This document shows, in pieces, positions 9,945 to 19,831 of a stretch of 64,000 nt of DNA. Position 1 is the first letter of the stretch. Every line of letters begins with the position of its first letter. This stretch comes from Reticulitermes speratus (Eukaryota > Arthropoda > Insecta > Blattodea > Rhinotermitidae). A program made the translations under genes and the position numbers. The stretch lies in the NCBI GenBank assembly GCA_021186555.1, contig JAJKFL010000004.1, positions 8,794,001 to 8,858,000 of the forward strand. Reading direction: 5' to 3'. Under the pieces are notes generated by a model. It was not told the DNA's origin. It was given only the letters and a program-made list of their open reading frames with translations, and did no database searches.

Positions 9945-10170
9945 GGTCATGACAGTAGCATATAGCGGACATGACAGTAGCATATAGCGGTCATGACAGT
10001 AGCATATAGCGGACATGACAGCAGCATATAGCGGACATGACAGTAGCATACAGCGGTCATGACAGTAGCATATAGCGGACATGACAGTAGCATATAGCGG
10101 ACATGACATAGCACACAGAGCGGTCATGACAGTAGCATATAGCGGACATGACAGTAGCATATAGCGGCCA
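9945..10170. repeat. 22-bp minisatellite, about 10 copies
   Basis: The unit is CATGACAGTAGCATATAGCG plus GA or GT. One copy is shortened near 10106. The minus-strand frame 9915-10160 is the repeat translated. Confidence 0.94.
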
Positions 10171-10524
10171 AATCAGAGAGGTGTTAAAAAATAGCCCATA
10201 CATAATCGTAAATTGGAGACGGAGCTTCGAGTGACAAGTTCTCGAGGTGCCGTTATTCGATTATATCGCATAGGCAGCAGCTATCGACCGTAAGTTATTA
10301 AACCCAGTCACTGTATATGAAATGATCAACGTGAAGATTGGATAACTTTTTTTTCCACGTTAAATGAAGAGTATCTGTCTTCATAATTAATTTAAAGTAG
10401 GAAACAGAAGTAGCTTGATTAGGAAGGCAAGAAAATGAGAAGGGGTGTACAAGTAGTAGCAAAAAAATATATGGCAAGAAATACTGTCCTGTAACGTGTC
10501 AACAGTAGCAGAATTACCACCATC
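10171..10524. other. Unassigned DNA
   Basis: No element recognised. Confidence 0.5.
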
Positions 10525-10547
10525 ACCACTACTACTACTACTACTAC

Positions 10548-10587
<40 letters not shown>
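10525..10587. repeat. Inverted triplet repeat (ACT)n(AGT)n
   Basis: About 8 ACT units (to about 10550) run straight into about 13 AGT units (to about 10587). The two halves are complementary, so the tract can fold into a perfect hairpin. Confidence 0.95.
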
Positions 10588-10945
10588 TGTAATAGTTTAA
10601 TTCCTTTATTACAGTGTTTTCCAACAGCATATACTCGTAGGCTGTAATGGATGAACAGTAATAAATGGGTACAGAAATAAAACAGAATAAAGGAAATTAA
10701 CCATTTAATACCAAAATCATGTCTCAGTTCTGAAGTAATTAAGAGCAGGTTAAATTCAGGGTAGTGCTTCTTAAAGTTTGATTCAGAATATTTTCTATTC
10801 CGGTCTGCTGTGTAAAAAACGTGAATATTAAAATGTACGAAACTGTAATCTTCCCTGTTGCTTTATTTGTGTACGAAACTTGGTCTCTCACACTGAGGGA
10901 AGAACGTGGACTGTGGATGTACGGCAACGGTGCTGGGAGTAATTG
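10588..10945. other. Unassigned DNA
   Basis: No element recognised. Confidence 0.5.
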
Positions 10946-10949
10946 GGGC

Positions 10950-11235
10950 TGGCCGTGCCATGGCTCAGGCGGTTAGTCGCCGGCCTCTCACCGCGGAGGC
11001 CCGGGTTCGATCCCGGGCCAGTCCATGTGGGATTTCTGGTGAACAAAGTGGCACTGGGACAGTTTTTTCCCCGAGTTCTTCGGTTTTCCCCTGTCAATTT
11101 CATTCCACCGGTGCTCCATTACAAGAAAAAACGAAAAAATTGATCATCTTCATCACCAGGTTACACAATAAGCCTCAAGGCTGCGGTGCGTCCGTGGACT
11201 CTACTGCGGGGCCTTTCACACACACACACACACAA
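10950..11235 (+). mobile_element. SINE family Z, full-length with (CA)n tail
   Basis: The head CCATGGCTCAGGCGGTTAGT, B box GGGTTCGATCCCGGG, body and the GCGGTGCGTCCG tail are all present. The usual A-rich end is replaced by a short (CA)n run at about 11217-11235. Frames at 10906-11325 and 10943-11143 are SINE-derived. Confidence 0.9.
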
Positions 11236-11325
11236 AGAGTGAGGCAGCGATACGAAAGTGGAAAAGAATTAAATAATGAAAAGCTTGTAATTTATACTGC
11301 ACACCAAATATTACTAGAACACTGA

Positions 11326-11640
11326 AATAAAGAGGATGAGATGGGTTGGGCGTGTGGCATGCATAGGAGAGAAGAGATGCATACGGTTTTTTTTTTGGGG
11401 GGGGGGAAGTTGAAGAAAAGAGACCGCTTGGAATACCTAGACGTGGATGGAATAACGATATTAAATGGACCTTAAAGAAGAAGGATGGGACAGTGTGGAC
11501 TGTTTCAGGGTAGGGATAAATGGTAGCTTACTATGATCACGGTATTGAATATTTGGGTTCCGTGATATACAGGGAGTTTCTTGACAAGCTGAAGAACTAC
11601 TGTTAGGTCGTCAAGAAGGACTGTGCTGCTTGGAGTCAGT
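11326..11640 (+). mobile_element. LINE family L-A 3' fragment, interrupted
   Basis: The plus strand encodes a KRMRWVGRVACIGEKR stretch and then, after a T10G10-11 tract (about 11387-11406), KRPLGIPRRGWNNDIKWTL, which matches the family signature [16 protein letters not shown]. The 3' end, AGTTTCTTGACAAGCTG...GTCAAGAAGGACT, is the complement of the ends at 35390 and 36480. The homopolymer tract replaces the expected RILVGKP region. Confidence 0.7.
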
Positions 11641-11699
11641 AGTAGTTACTGTAAACGAGACTGCATCATTTTAAGGTTGTCCATTCCATGCACTGTTCT

Positions 11700-12003
11700 G
11701 ATCAGTTTAGTCAATTTATTGTACCAACTAAATGCACACTGCTATTCACATATGAATGTGACATATATAGTTCCGACATGTTTATAAGATAGTGATATCA
11801 CCAAAGCAGCCTACCAAATTGTGGAAATATATGAAAACGTGGCCTGTTTACTGACAGTTAGTTTTAAACTTGGCATCACGTACTTCCTGAGCATGGTGCA
11901 TTGGTACCGAAACGTCGCAGATATATATGTAACATTCATATGTGAACAGTAGTGTGCATTTAGTTGGTACAATAAACTGACTAGTAAAGTGCTACATTTG
12001 GAG
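11700..12003. mobile_element. Fold-back PLE-type fragment
   Basis: Arms at about 11709-11757 and 11933-11982 are inverted copies sharing TTTATTGTACCAACTAAATG. Inside, at about 11885-11925, lies a degenerate hammerhead-like motif CTGAGCA, GGTGC..GGTACC, GAAACGTC (G8 changed to C). The tail TTGGTACAATAAA is shared with the PLE remnant at about 35.7 kb. Confidence 0.6.
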
Positions 12004-12447
12004 CATTGCTTTGTATGGTGCTGAAACGTGGACACTTTGTAAAGTAGATCAGAAGTATCTGGAAAGTTTTGAAATATGGTGCTGGAGAAGAATGGAGAAG
12101 ATCAGTTGGACCGATCGTGTGAGAAATGAAGAAGTATTACACAGAGTCAAGGAGGAGAGGAATATCCTACATACAATAAAAAGAAGAAAGGCTAACTGGA
12201 TTGGTCACATCTTGCGTAGAAACTGCCTTCTGAAACATGTGATTGAAGGAAAGTTAGAGGGAAGGATAGAAATGACGGGAAGACGAGGGAGAAGACGTAA
12301 GTAGCTACTGAATGACCTTAAGGAAAAGAGAAAGTTACTGGAAATTGAAAGAGGAAGCACTAGATCGCACCCTGTGGAGATTCGCTTTGGAAGAGGCTAC
12401 GGACCTGTCGTAAGACAGACTGCAGAATGAATGAATGAATGAATAAA
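12004..12447 (+). pseudogene. Non-LTR retrotransposon C-terminal fragment (family L-B)
   Basis: From 12011 the plus frame reads MYGAETWTLCKVDQKYLESF, then WCWRRMEKISWTDRVRNEEV, then RKANWIGHILRR. This is the region after the reverse transcriptase in a widespread insect LINE (RTE/CR1-like; clade uncertain). A TAG at 12302-12304 stops the frame about 45 codons before the natural end, which in other copies reads DLKEKRRYWKLKEEALDRT and RFGRGYGPVVRQTTE. The element ends in a (GAAT)n tail at about 12427-12446. The reverse transcriptase and endonuclease are missing by 5' truncation. Confidence 0.85.
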
Positions 12448-13329
12448 CTGACTACATAGACTGCATCAAAGAAGCAATTGTATCCTCAAGGTAGGCAGTG
12501 TTTCCAAAGAGAACTATCTGCAGCTGCATTTCGTCGGAGCAAAATAACAAGTTATGCATCGTTACTATTAAGTGTTGGTACCGTCTGTCAGACTTACGGA
12601 GCCGCGTACCGAAATATTCAGTCTTACGGGTACGTTTTTGAGTCCTTAAATTTGTATTAAATTAGACAAAGACATAGATACTGAAGCAATACGGCAGTGT
12701 TACACAGTGTAGCTCAGATGGAGAAATTTGTATCGTATGCTTATGATGATGATGATAATTTAAGCATTGTTTATTAACTTGTTCAGTCAGCTGCCAAGTG
12801 GTCAATAACAGAAACACCACAACATACAATAACAAACGACAATTAACAGGACACATAATGAAACAAATACAGACAAAACAAACAAAATCATGCTTAAATT
12901 ATAATTAATTAGGGCACTTTATAATATAAAACAAAAAATAATATAGTATCTGATTGTGATGATTTTACTTCCGAAGACATCAAAATCGTTACAAGCTGAA
13001 TTTGCCGCAGTGGCACACCTGGCGGATGGACAATTTTTGAAGGACGGACTTACATGAAACAGGAAAGTCTCTGAGGTTCCGAGTGGGAACTCGAAGACCA
13101 GTAAGTTCCGTGGAAGGTGGACAGGATTTAGAACCTCCAAATTAATAATAATAATATTATTATTAATTATTGAACTATATGGCAGTGCAATTGAAACGCT
13201 ACGCAGGGCCGTAAGTTACTCATGACGCAAGAAAGCTATGATCTAATTAACCATGACACTGCGTCTTCATACGTATGTGCAATAACAAAGCCCACATACA
13301 AGATCTGGGCAGATACTTAGAGAAACTGG
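12448..13329. other. Unassigned DNA
   Basis: AT-rich DNA with a short (GAT)n run near 12742. Frames 12478-12660, 12662-12856 and 12919-13140 have no recognised motif. Confidence 0.5.
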
Positions 13330-13454
13330 GATATAAATGTACTCTATTCTAAAAACACCGTGCATCTTATCACAATCACTATATAAAAACACCAACTGGA
13401 TGCACTTCTTATTTTAAAAAAAACTGTATAGTTCTTTAAAACATTTTTATAAAA

Positions 13455-13497
13455 CCCGACATATGTTTCGGCTCCTCACTGAGCCATCTTCAGTTTT
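13455..13497 (-). ncRNA. Hammerhead ribozyme motif (left arm of palindrome)
   Basis: On the minus strand: CTGAAGA, extra T, stem II GGCTC/GAGCC, GAAAC, the loop ATAT and GTC at the predicted cleavage site (plus 13458-13460), followed by GGG. The core is intact, but the first stem I pair is not complementary (A against G). Confidence 0.6.
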
Positions 13498-13511
13498 AGT
13501 TTTAGTGACAT

Positions 13512-13559
13512 AAACCCCTGAAGATGGCTCAGTGAGGAGCCGAAACATGTGTTGGGTTT
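13512..13559 (+). ncRNA. Hammerhead ribozyme motif (right arm of palindrome)
   Basis: Stem I AAACCC (13512-13517) pairs with GGGTTT (13554-13559) over six base pairs. The core is CTGAAGA (13518-13524), stem II GGCTC/GAGCC, GAAA (13542-13545) and CATGT, with GTT at the predicted cleavage site. All conserved positions are intact. Confidence 0.75.
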
Positions 13560-13648
13560 TATAAAAATGTTTTAAAGAACTGTACAGTTTTTTTAAAATA
13601 AGAAGTGCATCCAGTTGGTGTTTTTATATAATGATTGAGATATAAATG

Positions 13649-14015
13649 GTTTAACAAGCTAAAAGACATGAATATCGGATGTGTCAAACGGCGAAGCTAT
13701 AACACCGTGACAACACGGTGTTAATCGATGGGTACTATTTTAAGAACTGAACGCTATAAAGTCTGCGATTTTTCCGACATTTTTCGATATCTGACAATCT
13801 TTAGGGCTTTTTGTATGTTATGTCAGATTTAAATGTTTAGTTTAATGATACTGTGGATGTTTCAGTCAATAGTTATTAAAGCATACGCGGACTGGTGCTC
13901 CAGTTTGTGTTGTAGCGCTGTTAGTAGGATACGGGGAAAAAAACTCATTTCACACCGATTTCCAGATTTTTTGGCACAATGAATTTAAGTAATACAAAGT
14001 GTAACTATGTTCTCC
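13649..14015. other. Unassigned DNA
   Basis: No element recognised. Confidence 0.5.
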
Positions 14016-14020
14016 TAACA

Positions 14021-14356
14021 CGTGTACAGGTCCTGAATGTGACAGGAAGTGCGCAAGCGCAGAAGAGTGATATTAACACTTGTAACGTGTACAGGTCCTG
14101 AATGTGACAGGAAGTGCACAAGCGCAGAAGAGTGATAGTAACACTTGTAACGTGTACAGGTCCTGAATGTGACAGGAAGTGCGCAAGCGCAGAAGAGTGA
14201 TAGTAACACTTGTAACGTGTACAGGTCCTGAATGTGACAGGAAGTGCGCAAGCGCAGAAGAGTGATATTAACACTTGTAACGTGTACAGGTCCTGAATGT
14301 GACAGGAAGTGCGCAAGCGCAGAAGAGTGATAGTAACACTTGTAACGTGTACAGGC
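14021..14356. repeat. 65-bp minisatellite, about 5.2 copies
   Basis: The unit begins CGTGTACAGGTCCTGAATGT and includes GTGCGCAAGCGCAGAAGAGT. Copies differ at only one or two positions. Minus frames 14005-14316 and 14015-14362 are the array translated. Confidence 0.94.
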
Positions 14357-14384
14357 CTTCATGATATATTAGTTGTTAAAATGT

Positions 14385-14797
14385 TCCATTGTATTGCAAA
14401 TTACAGTGGCAGCATATGTCAGCTAGACGAAAACGTGTTTTAATAACAATTGAACAGAAATTGGAGGCTGTGAGACGAATTAAAAATGGCGAGATCGTGC
14501 GAAATCGAAATCGAAACTCGAAGAACATTCGTCTAAAATGCCGAATGGAGGGACATTGCAGCCAAAGAACGTTGTGGAAAAAAAGTCAAACTAAAATATC
14601 AGATTTTTTTCGTAGAAATTTGTAGTCTTGTGTCTGTAAATATCATACACTTTCTTGTGCCATAAATTTTATTACCATAAGACGTGTTTCTGAATAAATT
14701 TTATTTTTATTGCACCTTATCACGTCAAGCCGAATTTCCGAATTATCCGAAATCGGTCCGCCCCCTTTATTTCGGATAATCGAGGTTCTACTGTACG
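14385..14797 (+). pseudogene. Tigger/pogo transposase relic with internal deletion
   Basis: The frame 14389-14625 contains SARRKRVLITIEQKLEAVRR, typical of the N-terminal psq/CENP-B-type DNA-binding helix of Tigger/jerky proteins. After a short degenerate stretch it ends with KISDFFRRNL, which resembles a Tigger C-terminus. The DDE catalytic region is missing, so it is an internally deleted, non-autonomous copy. The 3' terminal repeat, on the minus strand, reads CAGTAGAACCTCGATTATCC near 14795. I do not find the 5' terminal repeat; the adjacent 65-bp minisatellite may have replaced it. Confidence 0.75.
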
Positions 14798-14876
14798 AGT
14801 TCAATAATAAAGATGTTGAAGTACGGTATTGTGAGTTATATTTGTTTTTTTGAATAGTAAAATTGTCATTATGTTT
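14798..14876. other. Unassigned short spacer
   Basis: AT-rich, nothing identified. Confidence 0.4.
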
Positions 14877-15075
14877 TATGGTGTCATTATATTGTTATTA
14901 TTTATTTATTTATGGTGTCATTATTATTTCTTTATAGTATCATTATATTGTCATTACTTCTTTATGGTATCATTATATTGTTATTATTTATTTATTTATG
15001 GTGTCATTATTATTTCTTTATGGTATCATTATATTGTCATTATTTCTTTATGGTATCATTATATTGTCATTACAC
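14877..15075. repeat. AT-rich tandem repeat
   Basis: TTATGGTGTCATTATATTG and TTTCTTTATGGTATCATTAT units alternate in a ~28-bp/86-bp pattern. The hydrophobic Tyr/Ile/Leu-rich frames 14850-15276 derive from it. Confidence 0.85.
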
Positions 15076-16704
15076 TCTGTTCACAGTGCGGTTCATTTTT
15101 CAGTCACCACAGCAGGATATATTCAGACCTACATCTGTTCAGTTGTGTTTTTATATACTGTTCGTATTGGTCATGATTACCTCCTAATCCTACTTCCTCC
15201 ATCTCTAGAACTTTACCCTGAAAGTGACGGTAGCATGTTCCTTCTTGACCGACAGTGCACAGATCTCAGGGGGTAACAGGTCGCTGTGGCTACTAAATTT
15301 TTTACGGTGGCGCCTAGAATTTTGAGGTTTCTTTAGGATTTTTGGAAAATTGGTAAACCCATGTCCAAGGTTCGTATCTATCGACCAAACTGCAATGTGC
15401 CATGTCCCAGAAGTCAGTAATCATAAAAAAATTAATTAACTATGAGATTAACTCCAAAGAAAGTTTGGAAAATCCCCCTGTAACAGCAGAATTCTGCCTG
15501 TTCCTGTAGTAAAGATACTTAGGGTAACTTCGTCCATTGATGCCAGGCAGGTTATAACGCCACTTGAATTCTTAAAAGTAATTCACGGTTACACAATAAA
15601 AAAATGGCATGAACTGTACATTCGAAATTTTTCTCCCCCGTGTTAGCGGCTGCTTCTTGTGACCTTGAATGTTTGTGTTGACATTTTTCTCTTCTTAAGA
15701 GGCCAAACAAGTGTGAAGGTTCCTCTACTGCTGGGTGCATTCTTAAGTGATTTAATATATTTGGTACGTAACCAGGTATAAAAATACATACCTGCCGTTA
15801 TTTTCCTCGCTGTCGGGTAATAACGCCATTTATACCTTCTGCAGAAAACTGTTTCTTAAGTAAACTAAAATTGTAAGATATATAAATATGGCGTGAATAT
15901 ATCAAGTCGGAAAGTTTAGCTACCAGTAAACACAAGTATAAATATGGTACCATTAAAAATGAGGAACATATTCAAGAAAGATTGAAGTGTTGGCGTTGTT
16001 GCCCTATTTTACCCCATGTAGAGTCTCTGAATTAGGTAGTTTGCCTTTCTTGAGTACGGGTGCGCCTTGAGGGGCACCATTTTGTCTTTGCTGAGAACAG
16101 GTGCGCCGCGGAAGACAGTGTTTGCCTTTTGTGAGTTGTGGTGAGACATGAGAGCCACAGTCTTCCTAGTTTCCGCTGTAACATCTCTGCACTGTGCTAG
16201 AGGCTGGTCCAGGGGTTCTGGTTACTGGATGCTGGCGGAGCCTGGCCCTCTGTAGTATCGATCCAGCGTTCGCCGCAGCAGGAAGGTGGGGGTCCTATGT
16301 GTAGGGAAACCCACCCCACCCTCACGCGATTTGTGCAGTATGCAGAACAACCCTGGACCGACCGGGACCTGTAAGCACCAAAACCTCCCAACACCACCCC
16401 ACCCAAAGGTCAGGGACTCTCTTCTCTTACTATCACCCCATTGATAACCAACCCGTGAGTTACCATCCCCCCCCCACGTTGGCTCCCGGGGACTGAAGAC
16501 CTGTACCCAACTTACGGCCCAGGGATGTGCCCTGTTCTTCACTTGCAACTTCTGCAAAGTATGTGCGCAGGGATCCCCGTACTTTACTGCAGTCTCACCT
16601 GCATTTCCACATTCAGTGGACTGCATTGGTTTCAGTTTCATCCCGTGTGTTGGAAACGGTATGGCGTAGGAGTTAGCGGTCACTCTTCGTTATCAGATGG
16701 TCCC
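15076..16704. other. Unassigned; GC-rich block at 16200-16560
   Basis: I recognise no element. A 153-codon minus frame (16222-16683) is the longest outside the repeats, but it is Gly/Arg/Trp-rich with no domain I know. Its upstream end abuts a minisatellite. It could be part of an unfamiliar repeat. Confidence 0.4.
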
Positions 16705-17275
16705 CATTCCATGTCTCGCTCCAGCAGACCTCTGTCTTCACAGAAGGTACATCCGTGACTTGTCAAGTCTTTCCACATTCCATGTCTCGCTCCAGCAGAC
16801 CTCTGTCTTCACAGAAGGTACATCCGTGACTTGTCAAGTCTTTCCACATTCCATGTCTCGCTCCAGCAGACCTCTGTCTTCACAGAAGGTACATCCGTGA
16901 CTTGTCAAGTCTTTCCACATTCCATGTCTCGCTCCAGCAGACCTCTGTCTTCACAGAAGGTACATCCGTGACTTGTCACAGTCTGCCCCCATTCCATGTC
17001 TCGCTCTAGCAGACCTCTGTCTTCACAGAAGGTACATCCGTGACTTGTCAAGTCTTTCCACATTCCATGTCTCGCTCCAGCAGACCTCTGTCTTCACAGA
17101 AGGTACATCCGTGACTTGTCAAGTCTTTCCACATTCCATGTCTCGCTCCAGCAGACCTCTGTCTTCACAGAAGGTACATCCGTGACTTGTCACAGTCTGT
17201 CCCCATTCCATGTCTCGCTCCAGCAGACTTCTGTCTTCACAGAAGGTACATCCGTGATTTGTCGCAGTCTGTCCA
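16705..17275. repeat. 71-bp minisatellite, 8 copies
   Basis: The unit runs from CATTCCATGTCTCGCTCCAG through CAGACCTCTGTCTTCACAGA to CATCCGTGACTTGTC. Most junctions are AAGTCTTTCCA, but those after copies 4 and 7 are CACAGTCTGTCCCC-like, giving a higher-order pattern. Frames 16525-17185 are repeat-derived. Confidence 0.94.
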
Positions 17276-18140
17276 GTGTAATATGATGTAACATTTCAAA
17301 ATATACGTCACCCACTGTCCCCTTCTCCCCAACTGATAATTCATAATTACATGTGTACTTTCTCCAAGCTGTGATCATAACACGTGCAGATAAGAAGGCA
17401 TCTTTAAGTAAACTGCCACAAATGCCTGTGTGAAATTATTTTAAAAATATACATCAACGTAATCAGTTCATCTCAGTAGCCAGAGTAACGAACACTTTAT
17501 AATGTGGATTTCAACACCTTAACACTTTCAAACATTAACTGCATCTAAATTATATTTGTAACTTTCCTTCGTACCTGAACGAAAACAAATTATGTGTCTA
17601 TTCCGTACACCAACAAATGAATACTATTTAGGGAAATAATTTTTTTGAATTCTTTGAAAATTCATTCTGTGAAAACTTCGAAGTCGTTTGTAATGTTAAA
17701 TGCATACAATAACCACGGGATTTAAAAGATTAGTACGCTTTTCTGTGTTTTGTTACAGTTTAATTGTCTGTTGTTCTGTTCTGTTCTGTTTGATGAATGC
17801 CGTGAATACAAACCAGTGTACCTTCTTGTTACGTTACAAATTATTTGAGTGCTTTATCCTGTCACTGTCCGTCTCTGTTATCAAAGTACCAAATTTGTTG
17901 GTAGCAGTTATTTTATCGGCGTTTGTACTAGCATCCAAGAACAGCTTACCTACTATGTATTTCCTATAAAATTTATGTTGTATTTGTCGCATTCATAGAA
18001 GTTAAAAAGTTCTCCTCGTGCCTATTTAAACTTCACTTTACGAAGATGTTTAGGGGCGTGGCAGTGTAGGTCCACGCGTTTTTAATCTGAGTACTAGATG
18101 GCTCCAAGGGTTGTTTAGACATGTTGGAGAAGGAAAACGT
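17276..18140. other. Unassigned DNA
   Basis: An 89-codon frame at 17700-17969 is hydrophobic but has no recognised family. Nothing else is seen. Confidence 0.45.
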
Positions 18141-18144
18141 CTGT

Positions 18145-18215
18145 GCCGGGCCTGGTAATCGAACCCGGATATCTTCGTCGCCCAGATCATAGCCTGGTCA
18201 CTCGTTTCATTTCTA
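18145..18215 (-). mobile_element. tRNA-like SINE head fragment
   Basis: On the minus strand a tRNA-like half contains GACCAGGCTATGATCTGGGC followed by the B-box-like CCGGGTTCGATTACCAGG. It is not one of families V to Z. There is no discernible body, so it may be an old SINE or tRNA pseudogene. Confidence 0.45.
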
Positions 18216-18864
18216 ACATCTTTGTCGTCGTCAGAAGTTTATGTATTACAAAATATCTTTTTAGAAGTTGCTGTGCGGAGACAAAGTAACGTTATCCAGA
18301 GCATTTCCAGGTATAAAAAGAGACATTGGCAGACCGTAAGAACTACTTTATCATCAGATGAATTGTTGTAAGACGTGTAATTGAATACTGCATTACAACT
18401 AAAATTGGAAAAAAATAAACTAGACATATATGGTATGTATATACAATACTTGGACACACGTCTAGGGTGAATTCTTCACTGCAAAAAATGTTCGGAAATG
18501 ACTGATTTTTAGTGTAATTGAAATATTACGTTCAACAATAAATTCCTTTATGTTGTATTATGCTCACAATTGACATAATGCTTTTGTTCTCTATTTAATA
18601 ACGCTTAAGTTCTTATTGTTCATCAAGTCACAATTCACAGCAGGTGCTCCAAGTGTCCACCTTAATCAATGCACGCATGGACACATCTGATAGTGGACTG
18701 TCGCACCTTTTCAAAGGTCCGGGGTGACTGCAAATGGTTTGACTGGCATAAGGAATGCACTGGGTGAAGTCTGTCTTTATATTCAATTGAAGCTCAATAT
18801 GTTAGGGGTTTTAAGTGTCCCCACGGATTGAGGTTGGGCAAGTACAGGGGATGTCTCTCAGAAG
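18216..18864. other. Unassigned DNA
   Basis: No recognisable element. Frames are short and unsupported. Confidence 0.45.
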
Positions 18865-19057
18865 GAACGTTAGAAGGAAGGATAGAAATTACGGTAAGAC
18901 GAGGAAGAAGGCGTAAGTAGCTACTGGATGACCTTACGGAAAAGAGAAGATACTGAAAATTGAAAGAGGAAGCACTAGATCGCACCCTATGGAGAACTCG
19001 CTTTGGAAGAGGCTACGGACCTGTCGTAAGACAGACTACAGAATGAATGAATGAATG
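18865..19057 (+). mobile_element. LINE family L-B 3' end fragment
   Basis: The last ~190 bp of the L-B element, ending GGCTACGGACCTGTCGTAAG and a (GAAT)n tail. It carries the same TAG (18918-18920) as the copy at 12004. Confidence 0.85.
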
Positions 19058-19538
19058 TCTCTCAAAAAACTAAATGTTTGTGGACGTATATTGATACGAA
19101 CTTCTTTTCCATGTTTTGGTGTAGGGAACTCGCTCCCGAAATTTGTCCCAGAATTTGAGATACACCCTGTATAGGGGTAACACAGTGGATTTTACCATTA
19201 TATTTTATTGTGAAGCAGTCGGGTAGGGTAAAACGTGTGGAAATTTTAGACAATGAGCTACAAGTGTCTAAGTGTCGGATCAATACATTTCCGTGTCTGA
19301 ATTTTCAGATTTTATACATTGTTTGCTGCGCAAGAAAGCATGGCAGTGGTGGCAGTTATTTTAATTGTTCTGTACTATCCTTTACGTACGAGTGTGGTGA
19401 ATGTTGAAGAGAATGGCGATGAAAATATTTTAACCGTATGATATTAAATGTCAAAATTCCATCACTTAAAATAATATGCAGCTGAAGAAATAATGATGGG
19501 TCCCATAGACAGTTTGGACGCATTAAGGAAGGAACATA
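19058..19538. other. Unassigned DNA
   Basis: No recognisable element. Confidence 0.45.
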
Positions 19539-19539
19539 C

Positions 19540-19625
19540 TCTTTGCCACTGCCCGGAATCAAACCACGATTTCTCGGTCATTCCGTAGTCTAGTCACTAT
19601 ACCAACTGAGCTGTCTCGACATTCA
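19540..19625 (-). mobile_element. tRNA-like SINE head
   Basis: The minus strand reads GACAGCTCAGTTGGTATAGT (A-box-like) and, about 35 bp on, GTGGTTTGATTCCGGGCAGT (B-box-like with T-loop form). It is shaped like a tRNA head but is followed by non-tRNA sequence, so a SINE head or tRNA pseudogene is the likely explanation. Confidence 0.5.
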
Positions 19626-19643
19626 CCATAAATAAATAAATAA

Positions 19644-19831
19644 CAGTCAAACCGGGTTATAACGACATCGGTTTATGCTACACCCCGTCTATACCGTCAG
19701 ATATTCTGTGGTACCAATTAATTCCACACTGTTAACCATAACATTATACTACTCGGTTATAACAACACTCGTTTATAACGACACAAAATATTCAGTCCCT
19801 TTCATGACGTTATAACCGAGTTCGACTCTAC
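19644..19831. mobile_element. MITE, about 185 bp, copy 1
   Basis: The left terminus CAGTCAAACCGGGTTATAAC is matched by the inverted right terminus GTTATAACCGAGTTCGACTC. The internal block TCTGTGGTACCAATTAATTC is shared with the copy at 59191. The terminal style and TA insertion preference suggest a Tc1/mariner-pogo MITE. Confidence 0.82.

Larger units (their letters stand above)
13340..13638. mobile_element. Palindromic PLE fragment with 10-bp TSD
   Basis: Arms at about 13374-13493 and 13517-13637 are inverted and nearly identical, joined by a ~23-bp spacer. The 10-bp direct repeat GATATAAATG (13330-13339 and 13639-13648) flanks the whole unit. The outer left arm ends in the PLE ORF-start block GATGCACGGTG (minus). 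Each arm carries a hammerhead motif pointing outward. The long stem could form a cruciform or double-stranded RNA. Confidence 0.8.

Noticed and set aside
12011-12304. Host gene similar to an endonuclease-reverse transcriptase
   Set aside because: It is a 5'-truncated LINE end with a (GAAT)n tail and several copies in the window.
16222-16683. 153-residue minus frame
   Set aside because: No recognisable domain, biased composition, adjacent to a minisatellite. Not enough for a gene call.
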